Assembly (NCBI RefSeq): GCF_001949145.1
Contig: NW_019091440.1
Span: forward strand, 1,368,907-1,432,906
Direction of reading: 5' to 3'
Source of the DNA: Acanthaster planci
Taxonomy: Eukaryota > Echinodermata > Asteroidea > Valvatida > Acanthasteridae
Length of the DNA: 64,000 nt
In this document: piece after piece, positions 17,078-28,951 of the stretch
Layout: each line of letters opens with the position of its first letter
How positions within the stretch are numbered: the stretch's first letter is position 1
The notes under the pieces: generated by a model
The model's input: the letters and a program-made list of their open reading frames with translations, nothing else
Databases searched by the model: none
What the model was told of the DNA's origin: nothing
Made by a program: the position numbers and the translations under genes

Positions 17078-20000
17078 CTACTTGTAGTTGCCTTCGTAGA
17101 ATGTTGGATGCTGGTGTGACAAGAGAAAAACAAAGGTGGATGAATAAAACTCAATTTTGTTGCCAAAAATGACAACTGACAGACTGCTTCTTGAATAATC
17201 CCCCTAATAAAACATTGTATAGTCTTCCCTGTCCTAGGCTGAGGTTAGGATAATACGCATGTCTATAAGAAGTGGCTAGCCCACAAGCCAGTGGCTCCAA
17301 TAGATGAATGTGTAACTATCAAGCCACAGACGTGATTTTCGGACATTACTAAGGCTTTGCTTACCTCGTCTTCAACCGGTGCCATGTCACCAGGCGTCTC
17401 GTCTTCATCCTCATCGGTAGACTCGTCTCCTGAGGAGTCGTCCTCATGGCCGTAATTTAAACTGTTGCCTTGGCGTTTGCCTGCATGAAATCCCCAAGAT
17501 GTACAACATTTCAAGTCATTGAAGAAGATTATTGATGTGATGTTTATCATCAGTTTGGGTCTGGACTTTGGGAAGTGTTGAGGGGTGTCAGAGGATGAGA
17601 TGGGGCTGGGTTAGCAATAGGGCGTGGCCATGATGGAATATTCAGGTGTCGTTTGTCTTTGAGTTCGAGCTGTGGGGTGTAAATGAGGTCAGCATTGGGT
17701 TAGTTTTAATGAGGCAGTATGTGGACTTTGATTGAAGGTATGTTGGGATGTGGGGGAGGTTCAGATGGGCAGGTTGGGAGGGGGGACGGTACCGTAGGGT
17801 TGGGATTTGGATGGTTTTTATAGGAAAGGTTGTGAAATCAAGCATACAAATTCATACACCTTCAGCTAGTTTCTAGCCTCGGGTCAAGGGATTCAAATCA
17901 GGGAGGAGTATGAGTTACATTGGGTTAGGGTCAGGCTTGGCGAAGGTTTGGAATGTGATGAGCAGTGGAATAGTACCTAAACCCTAACCCTACGTAATAC
18001 TACAAATTACTACTTGTACTATAATGTAGTACTGAGCGCTGTCGCTTGTAAGAGGACATGACTTCATTGTTCTCAGAAGCCACAAAATACAAAAGATAAG
18101 ACAATGTACCATACAGTGCTCTGGCACTATGAATGCATGGCTTTATTGTTCTCTGTACGAGTAACAATGGAAGTAACCTAGCCAGAAGTAGTAATCTGTA
18201 GTGCTAGGTCCTTCAGGCTCAGACTACTACTTAGTATTTTGTAGTACTGAGTAGTGTAAGTCAAACAATATGCTTGGCGGTTAGGGTTATATAAGCTTTT
18301 TGTGAGTTAAATTTGAATAAAATCTGGTACACTGAGTTCTATACATTCACATGGACATAACAATTTGACTTCTCCATACTAAAGACACTGTTGCTATACC
18401 TCGTCGTTTGGGGCAAGCTTTTGCTTATAATAAGAGACACCTTGCAACAATATACTGTTTTCAGTGGATAAGAAGAGCACACAGGAACCAGTCTATTCCA
18501 GAGATGGTGGTCGCTATGCAAAAGCTTGCCCCGAATCACGAGGATTAGCAACAGTGTCTTTAGTCTGGGTAATTCAACTTATGTCTATGTGCAATCAGAT
18601 AATGCAGTGTAACAAATTCTATTCAAACCCAACTTGTACAAGGCTCATCGGGTTCTTGCATTGGATAGGGGCACGTGTAGGATATGCTGGGGGCTGGTGG
18701 CATTTGGGGTGGGTACGTGTTAGGCGTGAACAAGTTGTACAATACGGGTGATGCACAGTTGCATGTACGTCTCCATGCATTTGTAACACGTTGGCCAATC
18801 ACAATGCGCGAAATCTGTAAACCCTGTCCCAATGCGCGTTGGGTAGACAGATTTCGCGCACTGTGATTGGCCAACGTGTTGCACTGTTGGAGGCGCTCTT
18901 TTGTGAATTGCCCGTACTGGGTGAAAGGGTGAACATGAACAGCACAGCATGAAATCAGTCAGACATCTGTTATTTGCCAACCACTTTTGGTGTATGTCTT
19001 TACCAAAAGCAAAAGTGGTCGGACAAAACATCGGAAGGAAATGTACAGACAGACATCCTGATTGCAAACTAATCTTCAACGGTGTTCTTATCTGGTTTTT
19101 GTTTTTATCTGGTTAAGATTGTCTTCTCATGTGACTTTTTCTTATCCGAGGATGGATATGGCAGAATGACACTGATCCGGCTGGTGCGTTTTGTCCGGGA
19201 CTACTTTCTGGACCCAATTTCATGCAGTGCGGGTGTTTACCATCGGCAGGATTCTTGCCTTGAGCACTCATCTGGCCTGAGGAGAGCTGCTCATAGCAAT
19301 CGTTGCAAACCCTCTGTGGCTTGACGGATTGCTGAGGCAGCAGGAACTTTTTAGCAGAGCACTGGCCACATACGACCTTACCGCACTTCCGACAGTGATG
19401 CTGGGAATTGAACAAGCAGAAATTTGTCATCGTTAGGCAAAGCAAAAAGAAATTGACGTGCTGTGTCTAAATTTTTTTCAAAAAACAGGTGAAGGTGGGA
19501 CTATTTGAGTTTTCATTTCAAGATGTCTACCATTCTTTTTTTAAAACCATAAGTGTTTTCACTTGATAAAAAAGCAACAAAGTACACTGGACGAAGGAAC
19601 TGATCGAGCCTACCGCAAGTACGTAATGTGTGAGGTAATTTCCTCCATTAAATCTGTATCATAAATTAAAACAACGATAACAACAACAAAAACATTCACA
19701 GCTGCTCCATAAAGCTTAGTATTCAAAACGACCAAATAAAGACATGTTTGGATATGACATGGTAGATTGCATGATGAGGAAAGGACAGCCTATGGATGTA
19801 TACTTCATATTTAAGTATCGTGTTTTGGGGTTGACTAATTGTTAAAATATACTTAGGATGCACTGACCTATCCCTGTGTGTGATAGGTTTCTCAGTATCG
19901 TTAACCCTATGAAATATTGCAGGTTAACTTAGTTTCAGATTTTGCACATCCCGCGACCATTTATTTATCATGTAGCTGGACAAAATTTCATTTGCTGCTG

Positions 20001-23000
20001 CTGATACAATTCATCCAAATGATAAATGTACATGTAGGTTCATTGCTTGAAACCCGCCCTCCATATTGAATTCAAACTATTTCTTCTGACTTACCCGCCG
20101 ATTGAGAGCCGTAAATTTGGATTTCTTACAAAGCATGCAAAGAGGGGCTTCGGAATCTGGCACCCACACAGGACTCAGCTCGGTGGCTGGTTTCTTTCCA
20201 CCTGGGATATACAGAGAAGTGTCTGTAAGTGTACTTGTACATGGACTTTCCTCTACTCTCCTGTTCTGTAGACTTGAGAAGGCACTGATTGTTCTAAAGG
20301 TAATTCATCGTCTGCCTTACTTTGCTATTGTTATCACCGACTGTACATATATATACGGAATGAGCGTACCCTTCGCAAAAACTGCATAACTTGGATTTAC
20401 AAGCTGAAATGTTGCTGTAGGCATATCGTGAACATTCTGACACCAGTTTCGTGAACATCGGACTTGCTGTTTTCACAAAATGTTTATTTTTCTGCAAAGT
20501 GTCAGAAGAAATACATACTACAGGTGTCGGTGCCGGCAACCTAAAGCCATTTTCTTCAAGTGAGCATAGTGCAACAAAATCATTGAAGGAGTTCAACAGA
20601 AGCTTCATAGATTTACTTATAAGGAGTGTCTTCAAGTCCATGCTAAGTTTCAAAAAGATCTAGCATGAGACATGAGTTCTTAGGGTGGGGGGCTGAGTCT
20701 CTACCTCTCCGCCCCCATTTAGGCCCCCCCCAAAAAAACCTTGAAGCTCTTTTAGGCTTAGATCATGAATTAAATGACTTGAACACCTCGGGCTCAGCAT
20801 GACATGAAAAATAGAAGAAAGTCCTTACTCTTGGCAAGTAGGTCTGAGATACACTTGTTGATGTGGGCCATCCACTCTGATTTCTCTGTTGCCGTGGCAG
20901 CGTAAACGGTAAAGGATTTGGTGGCGCTGATAATCTGCCAACCATTTCTGAGATCTGCAGAAACAGAGAAAGACAGACACTCATGTACTTGTAATGTATA
21001 GAAGACAAATTTCTTTCTGACCCAATACTGAGGATTATAGTCTGAATTGGTTAACATCTTTGCATTGGGGACAAAGACAGGTAATATGCTGTCATTTATG
21101 AGGTTACAATTTACACAAAAGAAAATTTCACATGATCCTTTATACATTTAGCACACAATGCACATGTGCATTGTAAAGGTGTAAAAATGTGCATGTCTAT
21201 TGCAATGTAAATGTACAGTAATGGGCTAGATTGTGGATAAAGTTGGATTAGAATTCATCATACATGTCCCTCCAAAGATTCGTTTTATAGTCAATGGACA
21301 GGAAATTGACCTCAAATGTACATATGCTGAGGAATACATGTATAGGTACATTATGCCTACAGTCTTAATGTCATTTTTTGTGAGTGTGTGTTGTTGCTTA
21401 CAAGTGTATGTTTTCTAGGCTACATGAACCCTGTCCATGCATGCAATCAATTCGTCTGTACCAGGTGTTCGTGCCCCTGTACACATGCACATGTACTTGT
21501 ACATGAATGTGTGTATTACCTCCATGGATCAATTACTGAACAGGTGGATTTGGCCATCATGCAACTGCATACAAGTGTATGGATGTACATGTACACTGTG
21601 TACTTAATGTGTTGTACATAGCATTTTACAGATAAATACGGGTACAGCAACAAGGAAGGATATGTTGAATTATTTCTGAGCTTGTAACTAATCTCCATTG
21701 GAGGGCCTGACAGTTTCTTTACCCTCAGGTATTTCATCCACCCCACCTGACTGCTCCTCATTCCGTTCCAAATCAATCCAACAATTTGGATTGCATATGA
21801 TGGGTTTGAATAGTAGAGATCTGGAACCAGAAATGTGGCCCAACTCAACAAAATGAGTCATAAAACATCAGAGCAGGAATTTTCCCATGATGGAAATCAA
21901 TAGAAACTCTTAGAACTGTTCCATCAAATACTGGTGAGGTCCATATTTGTTGGGGTACCAGAGTCATACCAAACAAATGGAGCTACATTTCCTGTTTTCA
22001 GAGCAAACTAATCCCAATTATCAGGGGAAAAAAGGCCTCAGGATTCCTTTTACAGGATTAGGCCCAAAATGGAATTTTCTTTCCTCAAACTGAGGTACAT
22101 TTGTAGTTTACTTGTATGTGAATTATCAAGAAGAATTTGGAGATGAAATGAGTACTCACTGCCATCATCCTCAACAGACTTTAACCTGACATCTTCAAGG
22201 GGTAGAATGTGCTGGGTGCTGTACTGAAAGAGGAACAGACATTGAACATTTGCACCACCATGAAACGGCTACCAACTCTCTGCTGCTTCTATCTTGTGAG
22301 CTCATAGACTGGATACCGTTTGGTCCTCTTATGATCTACAATGTTATAGAGGGACCGGGAATAGACGTACTTACCTCTCAGTGTTCCTAAATTAATAACT
22401 TCTGTTATAAAGATTTACAATAACATGGAAAACATGCCTTCAAGCATTAAGCCTTCTGTGAGTTAAATTTGAATAAAATCTGGTACACTGTGTTATCTGA
22501 TTGCACAGAAACATAACGATTTGAATTCCCCAGACTAAAGACGCTGTTGCTATACCTCGTGAATCGGAGCAAGCTTTTGCATAGCGACCATGTTCTCTGG
22601 AATGGACTGGTTCCTTTGTGCCCTTCTCATCCATTGAAAACAGTGTATTGATGCAAGGCGTCTCTTATGTAACTAAACAAAAGTTTGCCCCGAATCACGA
22701 AGTACAGCAACAGTGTCATTGTTGTGGAGAATTCACATTATGTTCACGTGAATTTAAGAGCTCAGTGTACCAGATTTTATTCAAATTTAACTCGGAATAG
22801 ACTTACAGTACTCAAGGCTCTTTCTGACTTTCACTTGGCTTCACTGAGAGGTTTCATAGCGCCCTCTTTCAACTATGCACATGTCCATTACTAACAGAGG
22901 CTTAATCCACTCAAGGATTCCCAATCAACATTCAGAAGTTTTGAGCAACAGCAAATTACTAATGCGAAAATTCATGTGACAAAAAAAAATATCTCAGTAA

Positions 23001-26000
23001 CCATTCTCCAAAATGATTTTGACTTGATCTTATTAGGATTGCCTGACCTGTGACTGAAATCAACACCAAAAGAATACACACTTACTTTTTTCTTATTCAT
23101 TACAATACTGCCGTAGACGAGAAGATCATTAAAAAGGAAGAACTGTCGTGGTTTGGGCTTTTTCCGACAGAGTTTTGTGAGAACTCCTTCACCGACCAGA
23201 ACACGCCCCGGCGCAAGCAGCATCTGAAGACAAATGACAAACACTGATAAAATCTAAGAACAGAGAACGTGTAAACATGTAAGCACGTTTCAGCCATGCC
23301 TAGTGCAGTGTACAGTACATGCATACATGTAGTTGCCTACAACATACATGTGTCACAGGGTGTCCCAGAAAAAAACCAAACCCTGAGGGAAGGGGTTAAT
23401 ATGCCCAAACCATGAGATATGATTATAATGTATGCCCCATACATATGGATGCCCCATTTTCAAGACAATGGTGTTCAGTCATGCATGGCAGGATGGATAT
23501 CATCAAGATAACATTAGAGAGAATACTGCTTCTATTTTTCGGACATTATAATCATATCTCATGGTTTGGGCATATTAACCTCTTTCATCAGGGTTTGGTT
23601 TTTTTCTGGGACACCCTGTATATGTAATGTACATGTCCATTTAGGCATTCAATGCGTTGAGGGTACTATTTCTTTGTTGGGAGAGTTGGGGCCCAGTAGC
23701 AGGGACAGAAAGTTGTCTCCAAAGGTTTTGGGCTCATTAAAATCCTCTGGGCAGTTTTGAAGGATTTTGGGAGTTTACGGCTAAATTGTGGCTGATTGCG
23801 AAAGGATGTATGATGTCAAGGTCTTCAGTTAGACCCTGCGTTGTTTATGCTCAGCCAAGCACACATTCAGGCCTACATGTAGATGCATCTAAACCATCTC
23901 TTCCCCCCACACATTGAAAATTTTCTTTCTTTTAAAGGGATTCAAAGCACCAATGTTGTTAAAACAGAACAACTACTTTCTAGGGTAAGGGGTGGGGCTG
24001 AGGATTCCTTTACGACAACAAATTCCATTTTGCCCCAACTGATGTAACCACAGTCTGGTTTTATGTGAATGCTTAAAATGAACCTGAAAAATCCACATAC
24101 GTACACATGTAAGTACATGTACATGTACATGTACATGTACGCTTGAATGTACACAAACTAATGGTTACCTGGAACTCTGACAAACTCACACAGGAATGCA
24201 TACATAAAATACGATATGCTACATGTACATGTACTTTTCATCCAACACATTTATGAGCAACGGTCAATATGCTTGGTAGATGCATTTTTTTCTCTGTATT
24301 CTAGTGCATGTATTTGGATGAAAGTGTAAAATTCCCAAAAATAATAACTTTGGCACCGGAACTGAAAATGGAAGTCACCTCACGCCATGGCATTGACAAG
24401 GTCAACTGGAAATTTGCCAAGTAAGGAGATCATAAATTGATAGCGAAATGGCAGTTGGGATGTGAGCTAAGCTTTGCTGAAATGTGGAAAGAAACCAGCT
24501 TGTTTATTTAAGGTTTGTGAGGCACTGTGCCTGTACATCCAACGATCTGAATATTAATCAGAATCAACAAACAAACTGAAAATGATACTTTGCGGTTGGA
24601 AAATGAATTCTTTTTCTTTGATGTTTCTAAACTGAAGCATTGAGTTCATACATGTACATACATGTAGCTTTGGCTCCAGAAGTCAGTGATAAACAATGGT
24701 AGCATTTTGTGTTTATTTTTATGGGGGTACTATGCCAACACTAAATGTATAGTTCTGGCCACTGTGCATCAATGAGGCGTAGCCATTTCATGTAAATTTT
24801 CATGTTATAATATAAAATATCTTTGAACGAACGGTGGCTTCTCATTTGGTACTGGAAATTCATGACAGGGTATCAATACGCTACATTTAACCATGGTAAC
24901 AGTGCATGAATATGTAAATGTACCATGTAATTACAAACATGTACAGTGTGCTTGATCACCACACTTTATGGTTGAATTCTGTACAAAGTGTGTATTGTTA
25001 CTGTCGACACAGAACTGACAACCGTTTCATGATTGAGGATTGGTGTCCTGGGAAAGCCTACGGACATGACAGAGAAACTTAGAAAGAAATAGTTACGTGT
25101 ACACTGCTTCGATGAGATGTCCAAGACTATAATGAGCGCACATGCTGGTCTCAATATAGAGTCATCAGAGGGCTACATGTAAATACGATCCGTAATCAAG
25201 CACTAGCGTCTTGTGGTCAAGACTAACAGTACATGTATACGTACCGGTACATTTACATTGTAATGCATACACTGTACACATACATTTGAATCTCTGGTTA
25301 ATGACATAAAGGCCAACGTACAGTGTACATGTACAACTGTATGTTTACTGTGCATGTATTTTACAGAGAGAAGTACTGGAAAATTCTAAAGTGGAAAAAC
25401 AGGCATGGTATCTACATGTACATTTATTTGGAAAAAGTTGGACAAGTACCGGTACTTTAACAATGAGCACATTTAACGTTACGCACATCATACATGCATA
25501 TTTAACAATCTGCTGTTGATTATAGAGGTGCAAAATAATCAGTGACACGTAATCAAAGATCCAATGATGGTGATTGCTACTAGAGTTGTACAAAGCCAAA
25601 TATTCCAAAAATAGATTCAACGGCAGGCCGAATATTAGGAACACCTACAAGAAAGGAACGATCAATGCTTTTTACATGTACCTGGCCTGAACCGCCGAAG
25701 CAAGCCTGAACATGACTGATGCGCTTCTCGTTCGCCTCGCTGTTCACTGCAAAGAAAAGAGACAAACAATATTCAATCTGTCTAATCAATCTGTCTAATC
25801 AAATCAGGAAATCCACCACTAGAATCTTGACTTCTCCCACAGAGTTTGGGGGGGGTGTTCAGATTAGTCATTTTATTTTACCAGTTTGTTTTTCGTTTTG
25901 CCTCAGTCCATGAAAATATTTTTGACATAGCGTAATTTTACAATGTAAAATATGAATGATTGCATCACTGACTCAAAAATACCAGTAGGCCTAGAGACCT

Positions 26001-27871
26001 TTTCGAGTTTATTATAAATGATGTATATGAACCTCTCTGTTGTTGGCAGAGGGGCACTGGAGCATTTTTAAAAATATTTTTTGGTGTCCTCCTGCCAGGT
26101 GACAGATGAATTTTATGTGCACATGTCCATTCTACATGAAGCTTCACTTAGCCTGTGCATCATGATGGTACTAGGTCATGTAGGTTGGGTTGGGAATTTA
26201 AGTTATTACTGTACGAGTTTCCTTCATCGAGTCTAGAGTCAAGAAGACTGAAAAAGGCCCGTCTGGATATATTTACTTTGCAGGATGGTTGGACTATTAC
26301 AACTGAGCAACAAAGGTTTGACTTTGGGGAAAAAAAATTATTTTAAATCAGTTTACGATTTCTTTGTTCAGAGATGTAGCCAGTACATTAACATCTCATA
26401 GCACTGACAGTCTCCCTTAACACATGTGTCTGTTATAACAGAAACCATTTACTTTGTGCAGGAAAGTGCCTTTTTGCTTATTTTAATCACATGAATAACA
26501 AATACATACATGTACAATCTTTTTGGAATGTTTTATATAGAAGATATTTTCACTGCATAAAAAAGTGAAAAGATGCTATCAGAAAAATGTCTCTATCAGA
26601 AATCAAGCTTCACATGTCTCTAGGCATGTCTTAGATCCGTAAATAGGGCCCGACAAATACTCCTCCATCGTATACTGGGCCCTGTCCCAATTCATAGGGA
26701 TTTCTTTCTAAAAGTTTTATTCCGGATATCCTGGGGCATAAACGTAACATCCGCTTGATTTTTTGAGCTGAAATTGCACAAGCATGTTCACTACTTACGG
26801 TGTAAACTTTCTGCTTGGTGGCTAATTGCAGAAAACTTGCCATTTTCTCGTTCGGAAGAAAAATGTTTTTTGCCGTTTTCCTACTCCAGACGAATTTTGA
26901 CAAAACTGACGGCTGTTTCGTCACTTTCGTGTCACGTCACAGAGGGCGAGCCACGCTGCCAATAATTTGCCACAAGCTGTGTGTGACTGGACAGGGAACC
27001 AGCCAAAGTTGTTGCACATTAGCTGTGATACACAACAGCCATGATTGTACAGATCTGAACGAAATTCTTAGGTGCTGAAGTCTGGGTGCAAACTAGACAG
27101 GTGCTTGTACAGGCTACATGTACCATTACCTAACCAAAAGCAGTCTATGTAATGTACAAGTCAGGCCAAAATTTGTCAAGAGTGGGAAATTGCATAAAAA
27201 GCAACATTTTTCCTCCAAAAGAGAATACGGCGAGTTTTCTGCAATTAGCCACCTAGCAAAAAGTTTACCCTGTAGGCCTAAATGTACATGGAAGTAGTGA
27301 ACGTACCGGGGCAATTTCAGCTCATAAAATCAAGCACATGTTTAGTTATGCCCCCAGATATCCCGGACTAATTTTTCAAAAGAACTCCCTATGAATCAGG
27401 ATATGGCTTAGTATACGACCGAGGAGTATTCGTCGGGCCCTGTCTAATCAAAAAATGGAGTAAAGACATGTACAGTGTAGTCACACGTGACAGGATGACA
27501 ACAGCAGTGAGCCAGTGACAAAAATCAAAATGTGCATTGATGGAGTTCAATTACACCACAAACGGGAATATTGCCTTTGACTCAGCGGATGGGAACAACC
27601 ATGGTACAGCAATGTCAATGCACAGCCCTGTCACGTTGATTGTCGTATGACATGTACATGTACGACTGTCAAGTCAAGATTGGTCATGTAGGTTCTTGGC
27701 GCAGACAAACAATGCCCAACGGTCTCCCCCAGAATTGCGAAGACAGAAATGACCACAACACATAAAGGTTTTCACTCCTTCAGTCAGGATATCAGAATCT
27801 GTAAAATATTCATTGAAAGTACGCCTCCAACGTAAAGGAAGTTAAAATTACTCACCCAAGCGATCCACCAT
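17078..27871 (-). CDS. PLEKHF2: Phafin-type PH-FYVE endosomal adaptor
   Basis: Nine minus-strand exons: 27871-27856, 25746-25682, 23223-23086, 22223-22160, 20954-20829, 20201-20095, 19400-19241, 17480-17365 and 17110-17078. All have GT/AG borders and all phases fit, giving 274 residues (vertebrate Phafin2 is about 249). Start: MVDRL then [18 protein letters not shown], as in the family. The PH domain spans about residues 35-140 ([39 protein letters not shown]). The FYVE zinc finger spans about 150-210 and keeps the PI3P-binding signatures WVPD, RRHHCRKCG and RVC, plus all eight cysteines. An acidic tail follows ([15 protein letters not shown]), matching the poly-acidic C-terminus that restrains the PH domain in vertebrate Phafin2. 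The protein should bind PI3P on early endosomes and act in endosome fusion, autophagy or phagosome maturation. Assigning it to PLEKHF2 rather than PLEKHF1 rests on the acidic tail. Confidence 0.93.
17570..18290. repeat. GGGTTAGGGT-rich degenerate repeat, PLEKHF intron 7
   Basis: Scattered copies of GGGTTAG and its complement (GGGTTAGGGTCAGG near 17922, CTAAACCCTAACCCTACG near 17978, GGTTAGGGTTAT near 18280) lie among GTAGTACTGAG repeats. The telomere-like hexamer suggests an ancient interstitial or transposon-borne repeat rather than a chromosome end, as genes continue on both sides. Confidence 0.45.
18290..18640. repeat. foldback MITE family, copy 3
   Basis: The left arm holds TGAATAAAATCTGGTACACT, ACTAAAGACACTGTTGCTAT and GGCAAGCTTTTGC. 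The right arm is the inverse, beginning GCAAAAGCTTGCCCCGAATC, then CAACAGTGTCTTTAGT, ending near ATTCTATTCAAACCC. The core has the same orientation as copy 2. About 350 bp in PLEKHF intron 7. Confidence 0.8.
18785..18880. repeat. near-perfect 34-bp hairpin
   Basis: Arms 18785-18818 and 18847-18880 are inverted copies with one mismatch, separated by 28 bases. Each arm contains GGCCAATCAC, so the structure carries two opposed CCAAT boxes. It is intronic to PLEKHF and may be a tiny MITE or a structured intronic RNA element. Confidence 0.75.
22445..22800. repeat. foldback MITE family, copy 4 (most complete)
   Basis: The left end TTAAATTTGAATAAAATCTG and the right end CAGATTTTATTCAAATTTAA are inverted copies, with long complementary arms of roughly 120 bases around a core that contains CTGGAATGGACTGGTTCC. 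It lies in PLEKHF intron 3. This is the best copy for defining the family. Confidence 0.85.
23356..23618. mobile_element. 263-bp MITE with about 75-bp inverted arms
   Basis: The ends are CAGGGTGTCCCAGAAAAAAA and its inverse TTTTTTTCTGGGACACCCTG. The arms continue inward through AACCATGAGATATGATTATA and its inverse, nearly perfectly. CAGGGTGTCCC ends are typical of mariner/IS630-like MITEs. No ORF inside. It lies in PLEKHF intron 2, beside exon 3. Confidence 0.85.
24113..24140. repeat. (GTACAT)n palindromic microsatellite
   Basis: A 28-base uninterrupted run of the self-complementary unit GTACAT. Shorter copies of TACATGTA are scattered through the whole window. Confidence 0.8.
24305..25407 (+). 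CDS. unidentified nested gene fragment, two exons
   Basis: Inside PLEKHF intron 2, on the opposite strand. Exon 24305-24420 has a strong acceptor (TTTTTTCTCTGTATTCTAG) and ends AA|GTAAGG. Exon 25367-25407 has acceptor TTTTACAG and ends G|GTATCT. The phases join to give an open frame reading [19 protein letters not shown], then [21 protein letters not shown], then LKWKNRH. The sequence is rich in Lys and Trp with good codon character. I do not recognise the family. An ATG at 24308 could be the start, or earlier exons may exist. No downstream exon could be joined, so the gene is partial. A decayed copy or coincidence remains possible. Confidence 0.4.
26645..27441. mobile_element. about 800-bp foldback element
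   Basis: The left end AGGGCCCGACAAATACTCCT and the right end AGGAGTATTCGTCGGGCCCT form inverted arms of about 250 bases. The arms also match inside (TGGCTAATTGCAGAAAACTT versus AGTTTTCTGCAATTAGCCAC), diverged by perhaps 15-20 percent. The central 280 bases are unique. It lies in PLEKHF intron 1. No intact transposase is visible. Confidence 0.75.
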
Positions 27872-28382
27872 CTTTACTGTTTGTGTCAATACTTCAAAAA
27901 GGAGGCGGTGTAGAGTCTGGTGCCTAGGCACATTTGTATTAAGATTTTATATTAAGAATTATAGGGATATGACCGATACTACTAACTTTTAAAAATTCTA
28001 CTTTTGAAGAAAAAAGGGCACTCTGACAATTTCAAAAGATATTATGACAATTTTTGAAAGGTGAAATTTGTAACGTTACTTTCAAATGAAAAGATCAAAA
28101 GAGAGAAGCCTGAAAAATATGAGTCAGTTGCTTCATGACGTCATTCATTATTTGCTCACTGGGCTTGTTTCCGGAAATTTAAATCCATAGAGTAGCAGGA
28201 GGTAACATGAAAATAGACGTTCAAAGAGCCGTTAAATGCCACCTACTTGTATGTCACAAATAATTTATGTGGCACCTAAATAATAATATCTTGACAAGTT
28301 TATTTCTGCTTTCCTAGAAAATAATTTTTAATCGAAAATATGTGTAAAACCATCACTATAAAAAGATGCATTGAAATGATTA

Positions 28383-28838
28383 TCAAAGGGTAAAAAAATT
28401 AATATTTAAAACAGCCAAGCGTGATATTTCAATGGCCGCCCATTCTAAAGGGAAAATGGAGATAGGGACAGGCAAAAATTCATGCGTTCTCAATATTATG
28501 CAGACTCCATAAAGACTAATGAAAGCCATGTTTGATTCAATATTTCGTTCTTTATTCAGAACATCTTCAGGAAAGAAGATGTTCTGAATAAAAAACGAAA
28601 TATTCATGCGTTCTTCTGGCAGCTTTTGCGAGCCAAGGTCACGACTTGGGGAAAACAAAGTTGATTGATCATAATGTAGCGGTAAAAGTTCATGAAGCTC
28701 CCGGAAGTCATGAACAGCTGCATTTCTCCTCAGCAAAATAAGAAATGCCTCTAGATATAATTTTACGTTATGTCGAATCCGCCCGCATGATGAGCATAAT
28801 GCTTGCAGTACGTCCTTCACATCTACAGCAGGGGTTTA
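28383..28838 (-). other. uninterrupted 152-codon frame, unassigned
   Basis: The minus-strand frame from about 28838 to the stop at 28383 is open for about 152 codons, long for this AT-rich DNA. The first part looks protein-like (LYLEAFLILLRRNAAVHDF, ELHELLPLHYDQSTLF) and the last part is hydrophobic. No family is recognised. The frame runs through the hairpin at 28539-28604, which argues against a conserved gene. It may be a remnant of a transposon ORF. Confidence 0.2.
28539..28604. repeat. 30-bp hairpin with 6-base loop
   Basis: AATATTTCGTTCTTTATTCA... (28539-28568) is followed after six bases by its inverse (28575-28604), with one mismatch. It could be a pre-miRNA-like foldback, a MITE remnant, or a local assembly artefact close to the gap. 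Confidence 0.7.
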
Positions 28839-28951
28839 CGTGGCTTGAAAAAGACTACGCAATGTTCAACTGCTACTAGTTGGAGAAAAAGGCAGGCTGC
28901 ATGGTCACATGACATCCGTCTGCTGATCGATGACGATAGTGCATTGTAGTA

